Assembly (NCBI RefSeq): GCF_000171235.2
Contig: NZ_ABEA03000040.1
Location: 26,412-90,411 of the forward strand
DNA: 64,000 nucleotides
DNA from: Geminisphaera colitermitum TAV2
Lineage (GTDB): Bacteria; Verrucomicrobiota; Verrucomicrobiia; Opitutales; Opitutaceae
Direction of reading: 5' to 3'
Part shown: positions 35,648-45,135 of the stretch, piece by piece
Layout of the letters: every line of letters starts with the position of its first letter
Numbering within the stretch: position 1 is the stretch's first letter
Notes under the pieces: generated by a model
Told to the model about the DNA's origin: nothing
The model's database searches: none
What the model saw: only the letters and a program-made list of their open reading frames with translations
Position numbers and translations under genes: made by a program

Positions 35648-36855
35648 AATTGACTACAATCTTTTTCCTCGCGCTGCGCAGTCTGCGCCAGCACGCGCTC
35701 GCCACCTGGATCACCTCGCTCTCGGTGGCGCTTGCCGGCGGCCTGCTCATCTCGGTGTGGATCGTGAAAGAGCAGTCGCAACTCGCCTTCACCCGCGTGG
35801 ACACCGGCTTCGACGCCGTGCTGGGCGCGCGTGGTTCGCCGCTGCAACTCGTGCTCAACGCGATCTTCCACCTCGAAGCCTCGCCCGGCAACGTCAGCCG
35901 CGCCGACTACGAGTTCATCGCAAAACACCCGGCCGTAAAACGCGCCATCCCCATCGCCGTCGGTGACAACCTCCGCGGCTACCGCATCGTGGGGACCGAC
36001 CCGTCGTATTTTGAAACCGAATACACGCCGGGCCGCGCCTTCACGCTCGTCACCGGAGGACGTCCCTTCGATCCCGCCGCCAAGGAGGCCGTCGTCGGTG
36101 ATTTCGTCGCCGCGAAGCTCAACCTGCGCACGGGTGACACGTTTCACCCTTACCACGGGCTCGCGTTCGACGAGAACCACCAGCACGCGGAGACCTACAC
36201 CGTGACCGGCGTTCTCGCCCCCACGGGCACGCCCGCCGACAAGGTGATCTGGATACCGCTCCACGGCCTGCAAACCATGAGCGGCCACGCCGCCAGCGCC
36301 GCCGACGAAGTGAGCGCCGTGCTCGTGCAACTCCGTTCGCCCGCCTCCGGATTCCAACTCGACATGATGTACAACAAACAGGGCAACCGCCTCACCTTCG
36401 CGTATCCCATCGGAGCGATCATGGGCGGGCTGTTTCAGAAGATCAGTTGGTTCGACCGCGTGCTCGCGCTCGTCGCCTGGCTGGTCGGGTTTGTGTCGGC
36501 CGCCGGCGTGCTCGTGGCCATCTACAACTCGATGGCCGCCCGCCGCCGCGACCTCGCCATCCTGCGCGCCCTCGGCGCGCGACGCGCCACGCTGTTCAGT
36601 GCCGTCGTCCTCGAAGCCGCCGTCATTGGCTGCATCGGCATGGCCGCCGCGTTTGGCATCCATGCCCTCATCGGCGGGACCGTCGCGGCTATCATCCGGT
36701 CGCAGGCCGGCGTCGTCCTCGACGTCTGGGCATGGTCGCCCGTCATGCTCTGGGCGCCGCTCGCCATGATCGCCCTGTGCGCGCTCGGCGGAGTCGTCCC
36801 GGCCGTCAAGGCATACCGCAACGACGTCGCCACCAACCTGGCGCCTTCGTCATGA
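35644..36855 (+). CDS. ABC transporter permease (FtsX/MacB family)
   Basis: 403 aa from the ATG at 35644, which overlaps the ATPase stop; in-frame ATGs at 35608 and 35635 are alternatives. One N-terminal span (WITSLSVALAGGLLISVWIV), a periplasmic MacB-like core domain (YEFIAKHPAVKRAIPIAVGD onward), and a C-terminal FtsX domain with three spans (VLALVAWLVGFVSAAGVLVA; LAILRALGARRATLFSAVVL). With the ATPase, lipoprotein and DUF3299 protein it resembles a metal-related export/import locus such as the zinc-regulated zrg genes of Vibrio. Confidence 0.85.
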   Translation: MKLTTIFFLALRSLRQHALATWITSLSVALAGGLLISVWIVKEQSQLAFTRVDTGFDAVLGARGSPLQLVLNAIFHLEASPGNVSRADYEFIAKHPAVKRAIPIAVGDNLRGYRIVGTDPSYFETEYTPGRAFTLVTGGRPFDPAAKEAVVGDFVAAKLNLRTGDTFHPYHGLAFDENHQHAETYTVTGVLAPTGTPADKVIWIPLHGLQTMSGHAASAADEVSAVLVQLRSPASGFQLDMMYNKQGNRLTFAYPIGAIMGGLFQKISWFDRVLALVAWLVGFVSAAGVLVAIYNSMAARRRDLAILRALGARRATLFSAVVLEAAVIGCIGMAAAFGIHALIGGTVAAIIRSQAGVVLDVWAWSPVMLWAPLAMIALCALGGVVPAVKAYRNDVATNLAPSS

Positions 36856-36900
36856 AATATCCACTACCACAACAAAAACGTAATTAAAATTATACTACAC

Positions 36901-37458
36901 ATGAAAATTCAATCCACCACCACCCGCACCTCCATTCGCATTGCCATCAATGCCCTCATCGCCGCCGGCGCGCTCGCGCTGGTCTCCGGCTGCCATCGCC
37001 ACGACGATGACCACGACCACGCCAAGTCGTCCGAAGCCAAGGGCGGCGGTCACAAACACGAACACACGCCCCCGCACGGCGGCACGGCTGTCGTCCTCGG
37101 CGATGAGGCGTTTCACCTCGAATTCGTCCGCAACGCCGATGCCGGCAAGTTGCAGGTTTACGTCATGGACGGCGAACTGGAGAAATTCATCCGCATCTCC
37201 GAGGCGTCGTTCGACGTGACCGCCGCCGTTGGCGGACAGCCGCAAACGCTCACCTTCAAGCCCGTGGCCAGCCCGGCCACCGGCGAGACGGTCGGCAACA
37301 CTTCGCTCTACGAGGCGCAGGCCGACTGGATCGGCACCGAAGCCGCCGAGAACTTTGACGCTGTCGTGGAGGCGATTACCATCAAGGGAACGCAGTTCAA
37401 AGCCGTGAAGTTCAACTTCCCCAAAGGCAACGAGGACGACGACAAGCACGACCACTAA
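36901..37458 (+). CDS. His-rich lipoprotein, putative metal-binding component
   Basis: 185 aa. It has a lipoprotein signal (ALALVSGC, with Cys31 as the lipidation site), then a stretch rich in His and Asp (CHRHDDDHDHAK, GGGHKHEHTPPHGGTAVVL) and another His/Asp-rich C-terminus (EDDDKHDH). The body contains EAFHLEFV and FDVTAAVGG. It lies between the permease and the DUF3299 gene and could capture divalent metal in the periplasm for the transporter. Confidence 0.7.
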   Translation: MKIQSTTTRTSIRIAINALIAAGALALVSGCHRHDDDHDHAKSSEAKGGGHKHEHTPPHGGTAVVLGDEAFHLEFVRNADAGKLQVYVMDGELEKFIRISEASFDVTAAVGGQPQTLTFKPVASPATGETVGNTSLYEAQADWIGTEAAENFDAVVEAITIKGTQFKAVKFNFPKGNEDDDKHDH

Positions 37459-37470
37459 AACACATCGCCT

Positions 37471-37502
37471 TCAATCGACTTAAATCGAGTTAAGTCGATT
37501 GA
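37471..37502. promoter_or_regulatory. Intergenic 13-bp perfect inverted repeat followed by C15 tract
   Basis: Arms TCAATCGACTTAA (37471-37483) and TTAAGTCGATTGA (37490-37502) with a 6-base loop sit between the lipoprotein and DUF3299 genes. A C15 tract (37511-37525) follows directly before the next start codon. The repeat could be a protein site or a hairpin that tunes the last gene of the operon. Confidence 0.6.
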
Positions 37503-37510
37503 ACTCCCCT

Positions 37511-37525
37511 CCCCCCCCCCCCCCC
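37511..37525. repeat. C15 homopolymer just upstream of the DUF3299 gene
   Basis: Fifteen C, then TCCTTCC, ending 7 bp before the ATG at 37533. It stands where the ribosome binding site would be expected, so tract length may change translation. Confidence 0.85.
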
Positions 37526-37532
37526 TCCTTCC

Positions 37533-38153
37533 ATGAACTCCACTGACCAAGAAGCCGCCCGCAAAGCCGCCCGCCGGGCCAAGTTGTTAAAACGCCTGCT
37601 CATCTGGGTCTGCGTCGCCGTGCCCTTCATTGCCCTGGCTGCGCTGCTTGACCCGCAACGCGGCGACCGGGCCGCGCGTGATGCCCTGGCGCAGCAGGAA
37701 CTCGCCGCCCATCAGGCCATCGTCGCGCAAATGCCCAAGGCCGCAGCCAAAGATTCCGATGTGCTGGACCTGAGTTTTTCCAAACTCGAATTCGAGGTCC
37801 CCGCCGAGGCCGCCCGTCCCAAGGAGGGGCCGCCCAAGCACGATCCTTACACGCCGGAACGCATCAAAGGCTACGACGGACGCACGGTGCGCCTTCGCGG
37901 CTACATGCTCCCGGTGCGCATGGAGCGCGGCATGGTGCGCGAATGCCTGCTCATGGTCGGTCAGATGACCTGCTGCTACGGAGCGACGCCGCAATTCTGG
38001 GAGTTCGTATCGGTGCGCCTGGTGGGGAACCCCGTGCCCGCGTTGCAGGACGTGCCGCTCTTGTTCGAGGGCAAGCTCAAGGTCGGCGACGTTTACGACA
38101 ACGGCTACTGGACGCAGTTTTACACGATGGACTGCACTTCTGTGACGCGGTGA
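37533..38153 (+). CDS. DUF3299 membrane-anchored protein
   Basis: 206 aa. A single N-terminal span (LLIWVCVAVPFIALAALL), a linker, then the DUF3299 domain: GRTVRLRGYMLPVRMERGMV, ECLLMVGQMTCCYGATPQFWEFV (the Cys pair is conserved), PLLFEGKLKVGDVYDNGYW and TQFYTMDCTSV. DUF3299 genes recur beside this type of ABC transporter; a role in metal handling is inferred from context. The Cys pair and final Cys could coordinate metal. Confidence 0.75.
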   Translation: MNSTDQEAARKAARRAKLLKRLLIWVCVAVPFIALAALLDPQRGDRAARDALAQQELAAHQAIVAQMPKAAAKDSDVLDLSFSKLEFEVPAEAARPKEGPPKHDPYTPERIKGYDGRTVRLRGYMLPVRMERGMVRECLLMVGQMTCCYGATPQFWEFVSVRLVGNPVPALQDVPLLFEGKLKVGDVYDNGYWTQFYTMDCTSVTR

Positions 38154-38235
38154 GGGGACGAAGCAACGGTTTCCTCGTGCCCGGACGCTCGCCAGCGCGC
38201 TCAATCCAGCGGGACTAGAGCAATTTCATTTAAAC

Positions 38236-38375
38236 TGTAGCCATTTGATACTTGGTAGGGAGGCCTCTCCGAGGCCTCCGCCGTGCGTAGTATGAGAATG
38301 CGAAATTCATAGGTAGATGGAACGTGGTTTCGGAGGCCTCGGAGAGGCCTCCCTACCGTTAAGACAACGGCTACA
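38236..38375. repeat. 140-bp palindromic element, copy 2
   Basis: Same length and sequence type as the element at 13848-13987, including the arms with GGTAGGGAGGCCTCTCCGAG and the terminal TGTAGCC/GGCTACA. Here the symmetry extends further out, with TAGAGCA (38216-38222) matching TGCTCTA (38389-38395), giving a full element of about 180 bp. Confidence 0.85.
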
Positions 38376-38435
38376 TCTCAACTCTAAATGCTCTATCGTC
38401 CCGTCCGGCGGCAGGGATGCCGCCGCTCCCAATAA

Positions 38436-38468
38436 AAAGGCGACGCCTGGATGGCGTCGCCTTTTTGC
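38436..38468. terminator. Bidirectional terminator between DUF3299 and sdhB genes
   Basis: AAAAAGGCGACGCC and GGCGTCGCCTTTTT form a strong hairpin with T runs on either strand, placed between the convergent genes 24 bp after the sdhB stop. Confidence 0.85.
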
Positions 38469-38492
38469 AGAATGAAAACCTGGTACCGTCGC

Positions 38493-39302
38493 TTAGCCCG
38501 CCGAGGCGAGAGATTCGCTCTTGGGCTTAAAGGTCTGGCGGAAGCTGGCCTTGATGTAGTCGCGGTTCATGCGGGCGATGAAGTCGTGACTGATCGCCTT
38601 CGGGCAGGCGGCGGAGCACTCGTATTGGTTGGTGCAGTTGCCGAAGCCGAGTTCGTCCATTTTGGCGACCATCGCAAGGACGCGGCTGTCGCGTTCGGGC
38701 TGGCCTTGCGGGAGGAGGCTGAATTGCGAGACCTTGGCGGCAACGAACAACATGGCAGAGGCGTTCTTGCAGGCCGCCACACAAGCGCCGCAGCCGATGC
38801 ACGCGGCGGCGTCCATCGCCAGTTCGGCGTCGTCCTTCGGGACAGGAATCGCGTTGGCATCGCAAGGCGCTCCGGTGCGGATGCTGATGAAGCCGCCGGC
38901 CTGCTGGATTTTGTCGAAGGCGGAACGGTCGGTGATAAGGTCTTTGACGACCGGGAAGGGATGCGCGCGGAAGGGCTCGACGGTGATGACAGCGCCGTCG
39001 CCGAAGCTGCGCATGTAGGTCTGGCAGGAGGCGATGCCTTTGTGCGGGCCGTGCGGCTTGCCGTCGATGACGAGCGAGCAGGTGCCGCAAATGCCTTCGC
39101 GGCAGTCGTGCGCGAACGCGATGGGGTCTTCGCCCTTGCGCTCGAGGTTGTCGTTCACGACGTCGAGCATTTCGAGGAACGACATGTTGGGGTCGCAGTT
39201 CGTGGCTTTGTATTCGACGAACTTGCCCGGCTTGTCGGGTCCGGCCTGACGCCAGACGCGAAGCGTGACGGAGATGGGTTTATTGGAAGTTTCGGCGGCC
39301 AT
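38493..39302 (-). CDS. sdhB: Succinate dehydrogenase / fumarate reductase iron-sulfur subunit
   Basis: 269 aa. Cys motifs for three clusters: CREGICGTC plus the Cys in GIASCQTY for [2Fe-2S]; [11 protein letters not shown] for [4Fe-4S]; and the cysteines of [16 protein letters not shown] for [3Fe-4S]. It passes electrons between the flavoprotein and the membrane haem subunit. It is the last gene of the sdhCAB operon, 63 bp after sdhA. The length is slightly longer than E. coli SdhB and fits the Bacteroidetes-type complex. Confidence 0.95.
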   Translation of the reverse strand: MAAETSNKPISVTLRVWRQAGPDKPGKFVEYKATNCDPNMSFLEMLDVVNDNLERKGEDPIAFAHDCREGICGTCSLVIDGKPHGPHKGIASCQTYMRSFGDGAVITVEPFRAHPFPVVKDLITDRSAFDKIQQAGGFISIRTGAPCDANAIPVPKDDAELAMDAAACIGCGACVAACKNASAMLFVAAKVSQFSLLPQGQPERDSRVLAMVAKMDELGFGNCTNQYECSAACPKAISHDFIARMNRDYIKASFRQTFKPKSESLASAG

Positions 39303-39365
39303 GATGGTTTTAGGTAGGTTGGCGGCTTTGATGGTGAGTGATGTGATGGTGTCCGGGTTTACGTC

Positions 39366-41291
39366 TTACTTGTAAGAGCGCACGCTCATCTTGACGGTTT
39401 CGTAGTTGAGCGGTTCGACGTTGCGGAGGGGCGTCTTGCCCTCGCCTTGGTATTCCCAGGCGGCGACGTGCGCGAAGTTGACGTCGTCGCGTTTGCATTC
39501 GCCGTCCGGATACTGGTATTCCTCGCGGAAGTGTCCGCCGCAGCTTTCCTCGCGGGTGAGGGCGTCGCGGCACATCAACTCGGCGAGTTCCATGTAGTCG
39601 GCCACGCGGTTGGCGCGTTCGAGGGCCTGGTTCATGTTGTCGGCGGAACCGGGGACGTTGACGCTCTTCCAGTATTCGGCGCGGAGTTCGGGGATGAGCT
39701 TGAGGGCCTTTTCGAGACTCTCCTTGGTGCGGGCCATGCCGCAGTTTTCCCACATGATGTTGCCGAGGCGCTTGTGGAAGTGGTTGACCGGTTCCTTGCC
39801 CTTGATGGACATGAGACGGTCGATGACCCCGGAGGCATCGGCTTCGGCAGCGGCGAAGGCGGGATTGTCGGTCTTCGGACGGCTGCCGGGCTTCTGCGTG
39901 GCGAGGTAATTGCCAATGGTGTAGGGAATGACGAAGTAGCCGTCGGCGAGGCCCTGCATGAGAGCGGAAGCGCCGAGGCGGTTCGCGCCGTGGTCGGAGA
40001 AGTTGGCTTCGCCGAGAACGAAGAGGCCGGGGATGTTGGACATCAGGTTGTAGTCCACCCAGAGGCCGCCCATGGTGTAGTGAACAGCCGGATAAATGCG
40101 CATGGGCTGCTTGTAGGCGTTCTCGTTGGTGATCTCGTGGTAGATGTCGAAGAGATTGCCGTAGCGTTCGCGGACGGCGTTTTCGCCGAGGCGGTTGATG
40201 GCGTCTCCGAAATCCAGATACACACCGCGTTTGCCGGGGCCGACGCCGCGGCCTTCGTCGCACATGCGCATGGCGGCGCGGGACGAGACGTCGCGGGGGG
40301 CGAGGTTGCCGAAGCTCGGGTAGATGCGCTCAAGGTAATAGTCGCGGTCTTCCTCGGCGATGTCGTTCGGGTTCTTTTCGCAGTCCTCCTTCTTTTTCGG
40401 CACCCAGATGCGTCCGTCGTTGCGGAGCGATTCCGACATGAGGGTGAGCTTGGACTGGTAATCACCGCTGACCGGGATGCAGGTCGGGTGGATCTGCGTG
40501 TAGCAGGGGTTGGCGAAACAGGCGCCGCGCTTGTAGGCGCGCCAGATGGCGGTGGCGTTGGAATTGCGGGCGTAGGTGGAGAGGTTAAAGGTGTTGCCGT
40601 AGCCGCCGGTGGCGAGGATGACGGCATCGCCGGCGAAGCGGTGCATCTTGCCGGTTTTGAGGTCGCGGGTGATGACGCCCTTGGCCTGTCCGTCAACGAG
40701 GACGAGATCGACCATTTCGTGCTCGGTGACGAGCTTCACGCCGCCTTGACCAACCATTTTCGACAACGCCGAATAAGCACCGAGGAGGAGCTGCTGTCCG
40801 GTCTGGCCGCGAGCGTAAAAGGTGCGGGAAACTTGTGCTCCGCCAAAGGAGCGGTTGGCGAGGAGGCCGCCGTATTCGCGGGCAAAGGGGACGCCTTGGG
40901 CCACGCATTGGTCAATGATGTTGACCGAGACTTCGGCGAGGCGGTGGACGTTGGATTCGCGGGCGCGGTAATCGCCGCCCTTGATGGTGTCGTAGAAAAG
41001 ACGATACACGCTGTCACCGTCGTTCTGGTAGTTCTTGGCGGCATTGATGCCGCCCTGCGCGGCGATGGAGTGGGCGCGGCGGGGGGAGTCGTGGAAGACG
41101 ATGTTGGTCACCTTGTAGCCGAGTTCGGCGAGGGTGGCGGCGGCGGAGGCTCCGGCAAGGCCGGCTCCGACGACTACGACTTCGTATTTACGTTTGTTGG
41201 CCGGGTTGACGAGTTTGAGGGACTCGGACTTGTAGGTGCTCCACTTGGTGGCGAGGGGGCCGGGGGGGACGTTGGAATTGAGTGTTGCCAT
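39366..41291 (-). CDS. sdhA: Succinate dehydrogenase / fumarate reductase flavoprotein subunit
   Basis: 641 aa. FAD binding ([21 protein letters not shown]), the flavin-linking [11 protein letters not shown] with His in the covalent-FAD position, then [34 protein letters not shown], and [35 protein letters not shown] near the C-terminal part. It oxidises succinate or reduces fumarate at the cytoplasmic face. The sequence type fits the Bacteroidetes/Bacillus (type B) enzymes rather than the four-subunit proteobacterial ones. Confidence 0.95.
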   Translation of the reverse strand: MATLNSNVPPGPLATKWSTYKSESLKLVNPANKRKYEVVVVGAGLAGASAAATLAELGYKVTNIVFHDSPRRAHSIAAQGGINAAKNYQNDGDSVYRLFYDTIKGGDYRARESNVHRLAEVSVNIIDQCVAQGVPFAREYGGLLANRSFGGAQVSRTFYARGQTGQQLLLGAYSALSKMVGQGGVKLVTEHEMVDLVLVDGQAKGVITRDLKTGKMHRFAGDAVILATGGYGNTFNLSTYARNSNATAIWRAYKRGACFANPCYTQIHPTCIPVSGDYQSKLTLMSESLRNDGRIWVPKKKEDCEKNPNDIAEEDRDYYLERIYPSFGNLAPRDVSSRAAMRMCDEGRGVGPGKRGVYLDFGDAINRLGENAVRERYGNLFDIYHEITNENAYKQPMRIYPAVHYTMGGLWVDYNLMSNIPGLFVLGEANFSDHGANRLGASALMQGLADGYFVIPYTIGNYLATQKPGSRPKTDNPAFAAAEADASGVIDRLMSIKGKEPVNHFHKRLGNIMWENCGMARTKESLEKALKLIPELRAEYWKSVNVPGSADNMNQALERANRVADYMELAELMCRDALTREESCGGHFREEYQYPDGECKRDDVNFAHVAAWEYQGEGKTPLRNVEPLNYETVKMSVRSYK

Positions 41292-41348
41292 GGTCGGGTC
41301 GATTAAGGCGTGAACGTTGGTCGTTAAGGGAGGGTGTGTGGTGCGGGG

Positions 41349-42161
41349 TTATTTGTTGCAGGCGGCGGTGGCAGCGCAACGTTCCGCAGCGTAATCGGCG
41401 GCGGTGGTGCCTTCAGCGGGCTTGGCGATGCCGGTGAGGATCGCGCCGGGAATGGCAATGTTGCCGAGGGCGTAGAAGAGGCAGAAGAGGGTGACGAGTC
41501 CGCGGAGTCCGCAAGCCCAGCGATGATTGCGCCAGCCCACGGTCTGGAACATCGAGTCGGCACCGTGCAGGAGGTGGAGCGCGAGGAGCGTGGTGGCCAG
41601 CATGTAGAAGCCGGAGACCCAAGGGTTCATGAAGCCCATGAAGACCATGCTGTAAACGTCGTGCACTTCTTCACCGGCATCGACGATGGGGAAGCCGAGG
41701 AGGTGGAAGCCGTCCTGCATGACGTAGCCGGAGAGGGCGCTTTTGAAGTGTTCACCCTCGGCCCAGGTCGCGCCAACGGTGAAGTGGGCGATGTGGTAGA
41801 TGATGAAGGCGAGGACCACGAGGCCGCTCATGCGCATGTAGCGGGAAGCGAGGCTGGCCTTGAGCCACTTGTGGACGCCGTATTTCTCGGGTCCGCGGGC
41901 GGCTTTGTTTTCGATGTAGAGGCAAACAGCCGCCCAAACGTGAATGCCGATGGCGGCGAGCATCACGAGGCGCACGCCCCAGAGCGCAGGGCCAAGCGAC
42001 TGCAAGAAGTGCGCATAACCATTGATCTTGTCCGGGTGGGAGAAGATCTGGAGGTTACCCACCAGGTGCCCGGCTACGAAACCGAGCAAAATCAGCCCGG
42101 AGAGGGCCATGAGGAATTTTCGTCCGATGGACGACGTGAAGAGATTACGGATGAGGCTCAT
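41349..42161 (-). CDS. sdhC: Succinate dehydrogenase cytochrome b subunit
   Basis: 270 aa with five predicted membrane segments (for example LMALSGLILLGFVAGHLVG, LVMLAAIGIHVWAAVCLYI, LVVLAFIIYHIAHFTVGA, FYMLATTLLALHLLHGAD). His residues in each segment fit a di-haem type-B subunit (GHLVGN, GIHVWA, YHIAHF, LLALHLLHG). It anchors the SdhAB part and transfers electrons to or from quinone. It is first in sdhCAB, separated by 57 bp from sdhA. Confidence 0.9.
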   Translation of the reverse strand: MSLIRNLFTSSIGRKFLMALSGLILLGFVAGHLVGNLQIFSHPDKINGYAHFLQSLGPALWGVRLVMLAAIGIHVWAAVCLYIENKAARGPEKYGVHKWLKASLASRYMRMSGLVVLAFIIYHIAHFTVGATWAEGEHFKSALSGYVMQDGFHLLGFPIVDAGEEVHDVYSMVFMGFMNPWVSGFYMLATTLLALHLLHGADSMFQTVGWRNHRWACGLRGLVTLFCLFYALGNIAIPGAILTGIAKPAEGTTAADYAAERCAATAACNK

Positions 42162-42401
42162 CGCGCGAATTGGTGAGTGTGGTCAGATGGTCAACGAATA
42201 CCAGTCATACGCGAGTTGTTAGGAAGCGAAGGACCGGCAGAAGGTGCGACCTTAAGGAACCCGCGGGCCGGTTGTAAAGGGGCCGCTTAAAGCAGACCTA
42301 ATTTACGCTTCGGTATTAGGCACACTAACCCAAACCAGAAGGCACGGAATTTGATAATGCGTCGCAATTAACGCGCCGCGCATAGTGCCAATCTCCGATT
42401 C
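42162..42401. other. Intergenic region upstream of sdhC
   Basis: 240 bp with no plausible gene. It should hold the sdhC promoter on the minus strand; I see no recognisable terminator or repeat apart from a short CCCGCGGG palindrome near 42260. Confidence 0.4.
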
Positions 42402-43763
42402 TCAGACCTTCGACTTTTCGACCGCCAGCGGCTTGAGCAGGGCAAATTTCCCGCTGGCGGCGGGCGGGATGAACTTTTTGCGAAAAGCCACCACGCGCAC
42501 ACCTTCGCCAAGCGCGGCGGCCAGCGCGGGCTCTACCCAGGCCGGGGCCGTGTGGTCGGCCACGTAATGAAAATCCCAGCGGCGGTCGTTCACCTGCACG
42601 AGGCTGTAGTGCCAGCAGCGGAAAGCATCGCCGGTGCCGGCTCCGGCATGTTCCAGTGCCTCGTCGATCTCGGAAGGCGAAATGAGACGTCCATCGGCGG
42701 TCACGTGCAGGCCACCTTCGCGCCCGAGCAGACGAAAACCTGCACTTCGTCCCTCCCCCCCCCCCCCCCCCTGCCCCTGGCCCTGGCTGGCGGCGGGGCG
42801 CGGCATGCGGCGCACGATGTCGCCGGTGTGGTAACGCAGGAGCGGCATGGCCTCGCGGTCGCGCGTGGTGACGTGAATCTGGAAAATGTCGTTAAAATTC
42901 CGATACGGCACGAGTTCGACAAACACGTTGCTGTCGATCACGCGCATGTCGTCGCGGAACGCCTCGCCGATAAAAATATAGCCGGCCTCCGTCGAACCGT
43001 AGAGATCGACCTGCGGCGCCGGGAACGCCTCGGCCACGCGCGCGGCGTGCTGTTTGCTGGCCTTGCCGTAGGTGAGGATGACGACTTTGACGCTGGGCAC
43101 TTTGACGCGGCGTTTTTGCACGGCGCGGGCGAGGAGCGAGAGGTAGATGGGTTCGCCCTCGATCACGTCCGGTTGCACAGCCTGAAGTTCGGTCACGATG
43201 CGGTCCCACTCGCTCTCGGGAAACACAAACGGGTCGCTCGTGAGGTTGAGATACACGATGCCATTAAAATACCGGTGCGGGAACGGATGGTCTTCGTAGG
43301 GGCAGAGGTTGCTCGAACACCCGATCGGCGCGAGCACGCACTTGCGGTAAGGCCGGTCCGCATACGGCGCGAGCAATGGATGCGCGCGGTAGGCGCGGGC
43401 CGTTTGCGCGTCCCACCAGCCGTCCTCCATGATAACGGTCATCGGTGACTGCGTGGTGCCGCCCGTGGATTCGTATTCGTAACGCCGCTCCTGCAATCCG
43501 CGTTCGATCACCGTGTAGTCCTCGAAAAACGCCTGGTGCCCGCGTTCCACGATCTCGTTTTTCGAGAGCGTGGGAATCTCTCGATAGCAGGACCATTGCA
43601 ACGGCTCCGCGTGCAGGGGAAAGCGTTGCGTGTAGAGCGGACTGCGCTGGTAAATGCGCCTGATTTCCGTCTCCAGCGGGTCGGGCAGACGGTTGCCCAC
43701 CATTGCGGAGGCAGGATTCAAGATGGCAGGATCATTGGCAAACGTAGGCGCGGCAGACGGCAT
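42402..43763 (-). CDS. Phenylacetate-CoA-ligase-like adenylate-forming enzyme
   Basis: 453 aa. The region YEYESTGGTTQSPMTVIMED carries the P-loop-like signature of PaaK/CoF390-synthetase proteins; VDLYGSTEAGYIFIGE and LLRYHTGDIVRRM are the later ATP/acyl-adenylate motifs. It should adenylate a carboxylic acid and form a CoA or other thioester; substrate unknown. A C17 tract on the + strand (42755-42771) is read as a Gly run between the large and small domains (GQGQGGGGGEGR), again at a tolerant hinge. It reads towards sdhC with 240 bp between them. Confidence 0.75.
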   Translation of the reverse strand: MPSAAPTFANDPAILNPASAMVGNRLPDPLETEIRRIYQRSPLYTQRFPLHAEPLQWSCYREIPTLSKNEIVERGHQAFFEDYTVIERGLQERRYEYESTGGTTQSPMTVIMEDGWWDAQTARAYRAHPLLAPYADRPYRKCVLAPIGCSSNLCPYEDHPFPHRYFNGIVYLNLTSDPFVFPESEWDRIVTELQAVQPDVIEGEPIYLSLLARAVQKRRVKVPSVKVVILTYGKASKQHAARVAEAFPAPQVDLYGSTEAGYIFIGEAFRDDMRVIDSNVFVELVPYRNFNDIFQIHVTTRDREAMPLLRYHTGDIVRRMPRPAASQGQGQGGGGGEGRSAGFRLLGREGGLHVTADGRLISPSEIDEALEHAGAGTGDAFRCWHYSLVQVNDRRWDFHYVADHTAPAWVEPALAAALGEGVRVVAFRKKFIPPAASGKFALLKPLAVEKSKV

Positions 43764-43831
43764 TTTTGGAAGGGGCCAAACCTAGGCCCCCCGCCGCCGC
43801 TGTCAAATAGCACGCCTGCAAGTGCGGGCAC

Positions 43832-43846
43832 GGGGGGGGGGGGGGG
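43832..43846. repeat. G15 homopolymer between ligase-like and LacI genes
   Basis: Fifteen G, 15 bp after the LacI stop codon on the minus strand. Intergenic. Confidence 0.85.
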
Positions 43847-43861
43847 ACGACTCGCGCCGGT

Positions 43862-45019
43862 TCACGCCGACTCGCGAGCCAGCAATTTAACCGGCAGCGT
43901 GGTTTCACGCGGGGGGGTCTCCCCTCGCATTAATGCCGCCAGCGTGTCCACCGCCAAGTCAGCGATCTTCGTCAGAGGCTCCTCAATCGTCGTCATCGGC
44001 GGTGGTAGAAATTCGGATACACCGTGAATCTCGCCGCCAATCAGCGCCACGTCCCTTGGCACCCGAAGCCCCATGACGTTGATAATCACATTCAATCCCT
44101 CAAGCGCCTCATAGTTGGACCCTGGAATCAGGATGGCATCCGCCCCCAACCGCACCACGCGACTGACTGCACTGTAAAATGTGACCTCCTGACTCCGCAT
44201 CAAAAACAACTCCTCGCGGCATTCCGCCCCAGCCGCCATGATCGCCTTGCGATAGCCCTCCAGCCGCACCCGCTCCTGTGATCCCGGCGAACCGACAAAC
44301 GCCAGCCGCCGCCGGCCGTTTTTCAAAAAATGTTCCGCCGCCAACCGTCCGGTCGCCTCGCAATCGCTGCGCACCGACCACCGGTCCTTTCGCCCCGAAA
44401 AATCATCGGTGAAGACGACCGGCGTGTGCTCGCCCAAACGCGCGGCCATTGACTCAAATGCCGGATATTCGCCCACCACAATCACTCCGTCCAGATAACG
44501 CCGTTGCAAATGCTCCACCGGGTTTTCCGGAACCACCATCGCCATGTCATGCTTGCAAAGCGCGAGCGCGATGTGGGACCACAGCGATTGATAATAACTG
44601 CCATCGTGCAGGGAGTGCCAGATGCTGTCCGCCACCACGCCCACCTGTTTGGTGCGAATCTGCACCTGCGGGCGAAACCCCAGCGAACGCGCCGCGGCGA
44701 GCACGCGCACGCGAGTCTCGGCGCCCACACGCCCGCGGTTGTTGAGCACGCAACTCACCGTCCCAGGCGACACGCCCGCAAGCTCGGCGACTTGATAAAC
44801 ATTGGCCCGCCCCCCCCGCTCGCCTCGTCCTCCTTTTTCACTTTTCGCCGCCTTGTTTTTCGCGCCGGGAGAATCGGTCTCGTGAGCGACGTGTGACTGG
44901 CTGCGCGCGGCACTCCTGCGGTTGCGCGATGCCCCATCCGCATTGCCAGCAGGAAGGCTGGCGGAGGACGTGGCGGACGAGACGGCGACATCAGGCATGG
45001 CGAGTGAAACAGACATCAT
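43862..45019 (-). CDS. LacI-family transcriptional regulator
   Basis: 385 aa. A low-complexity N-terminal extension of about 72 residues (Ala/Ser/Arg-rich) precedes the HTH NVYQVAELAGVSPGTVSCVL, then the hinge (VLAAARSLGFRPQ) and a PBP1-type ligand domain (VGVVADSIWHSL; DGVIVVGEYPAF; RRRLAFVGSPGS; TTIEEPLTKIADLAVD). It is divergent from the GH74-like gene, 116 bp away, and most likely represses that locus in response to a sugar. The long extension before the HTH is unusual for LacI proteins, and the true start could be internal. Confidence 0.85.
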   Translation of the reverse strand: MMSVSLAMPDVAVSSATSSASLPAGNADGASRNRRSAARSQSHVAHETDSPGAKNKAAKSEKGGRGERGGRANVYQVAELAGVSPGTVSCVLNNRGRVGAETRVRVLAAARSLGFRPQVQIRTKQVGVVADSIWHSLHDGSYYQSLWSHIALALCKHDMAMVVPENPVEHLQRRYLDGVIVVGEYPAFESMAARLGEHTPVVFTDDFSGRKDRWSVRSDCEATGRLAAEHFLKNGRRRLAFVGSPGSQERVRLEGYRKAIMAAGAECREELFLMRSQEVTFYSAVSRVVRLGADAILIPGSNYEALEGLNVIINVMGLRVPRDVALIGGEIHGVSEFLPPPMTTIEEPLTKIADLAVDTLAALMRGETPPRETTLPVKLLARESA

Positions 45020-45047
45020 ATGAAGGCAGGTAAAGATATTTTCAGAT

Positions 45048-45063
45048 AACGCCCAAAAGCGTT
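45048..45063. promoter_or_regulatory. Candidate LacI operator
   Basis: AACGC-CCAAAA-GCGTT, a 16-bp inverted repeat in the 116-bp space between the divergent LacI and GH74-like genes. The position and symmetry suit a LacI operator, but the arms are short. Confidence 0.35.
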
Positions 45064-45135
45064 CTTGTGATAAAAAGATCAGACATCTTGAAAAAATATC
45101 TTGTTTTTTGCAAAACTCTTTTTCAAATTCATCAC

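Noticed and set aside
39447..41306. Long + strand open frame of 619 codons opposite sdhA
   Set aside because: It is a mirror of the highly biased third-codon GC of sdhA, full of Val/Gly/Ala/Asp without family motifs; sdhA on the other strand is unmistakable.
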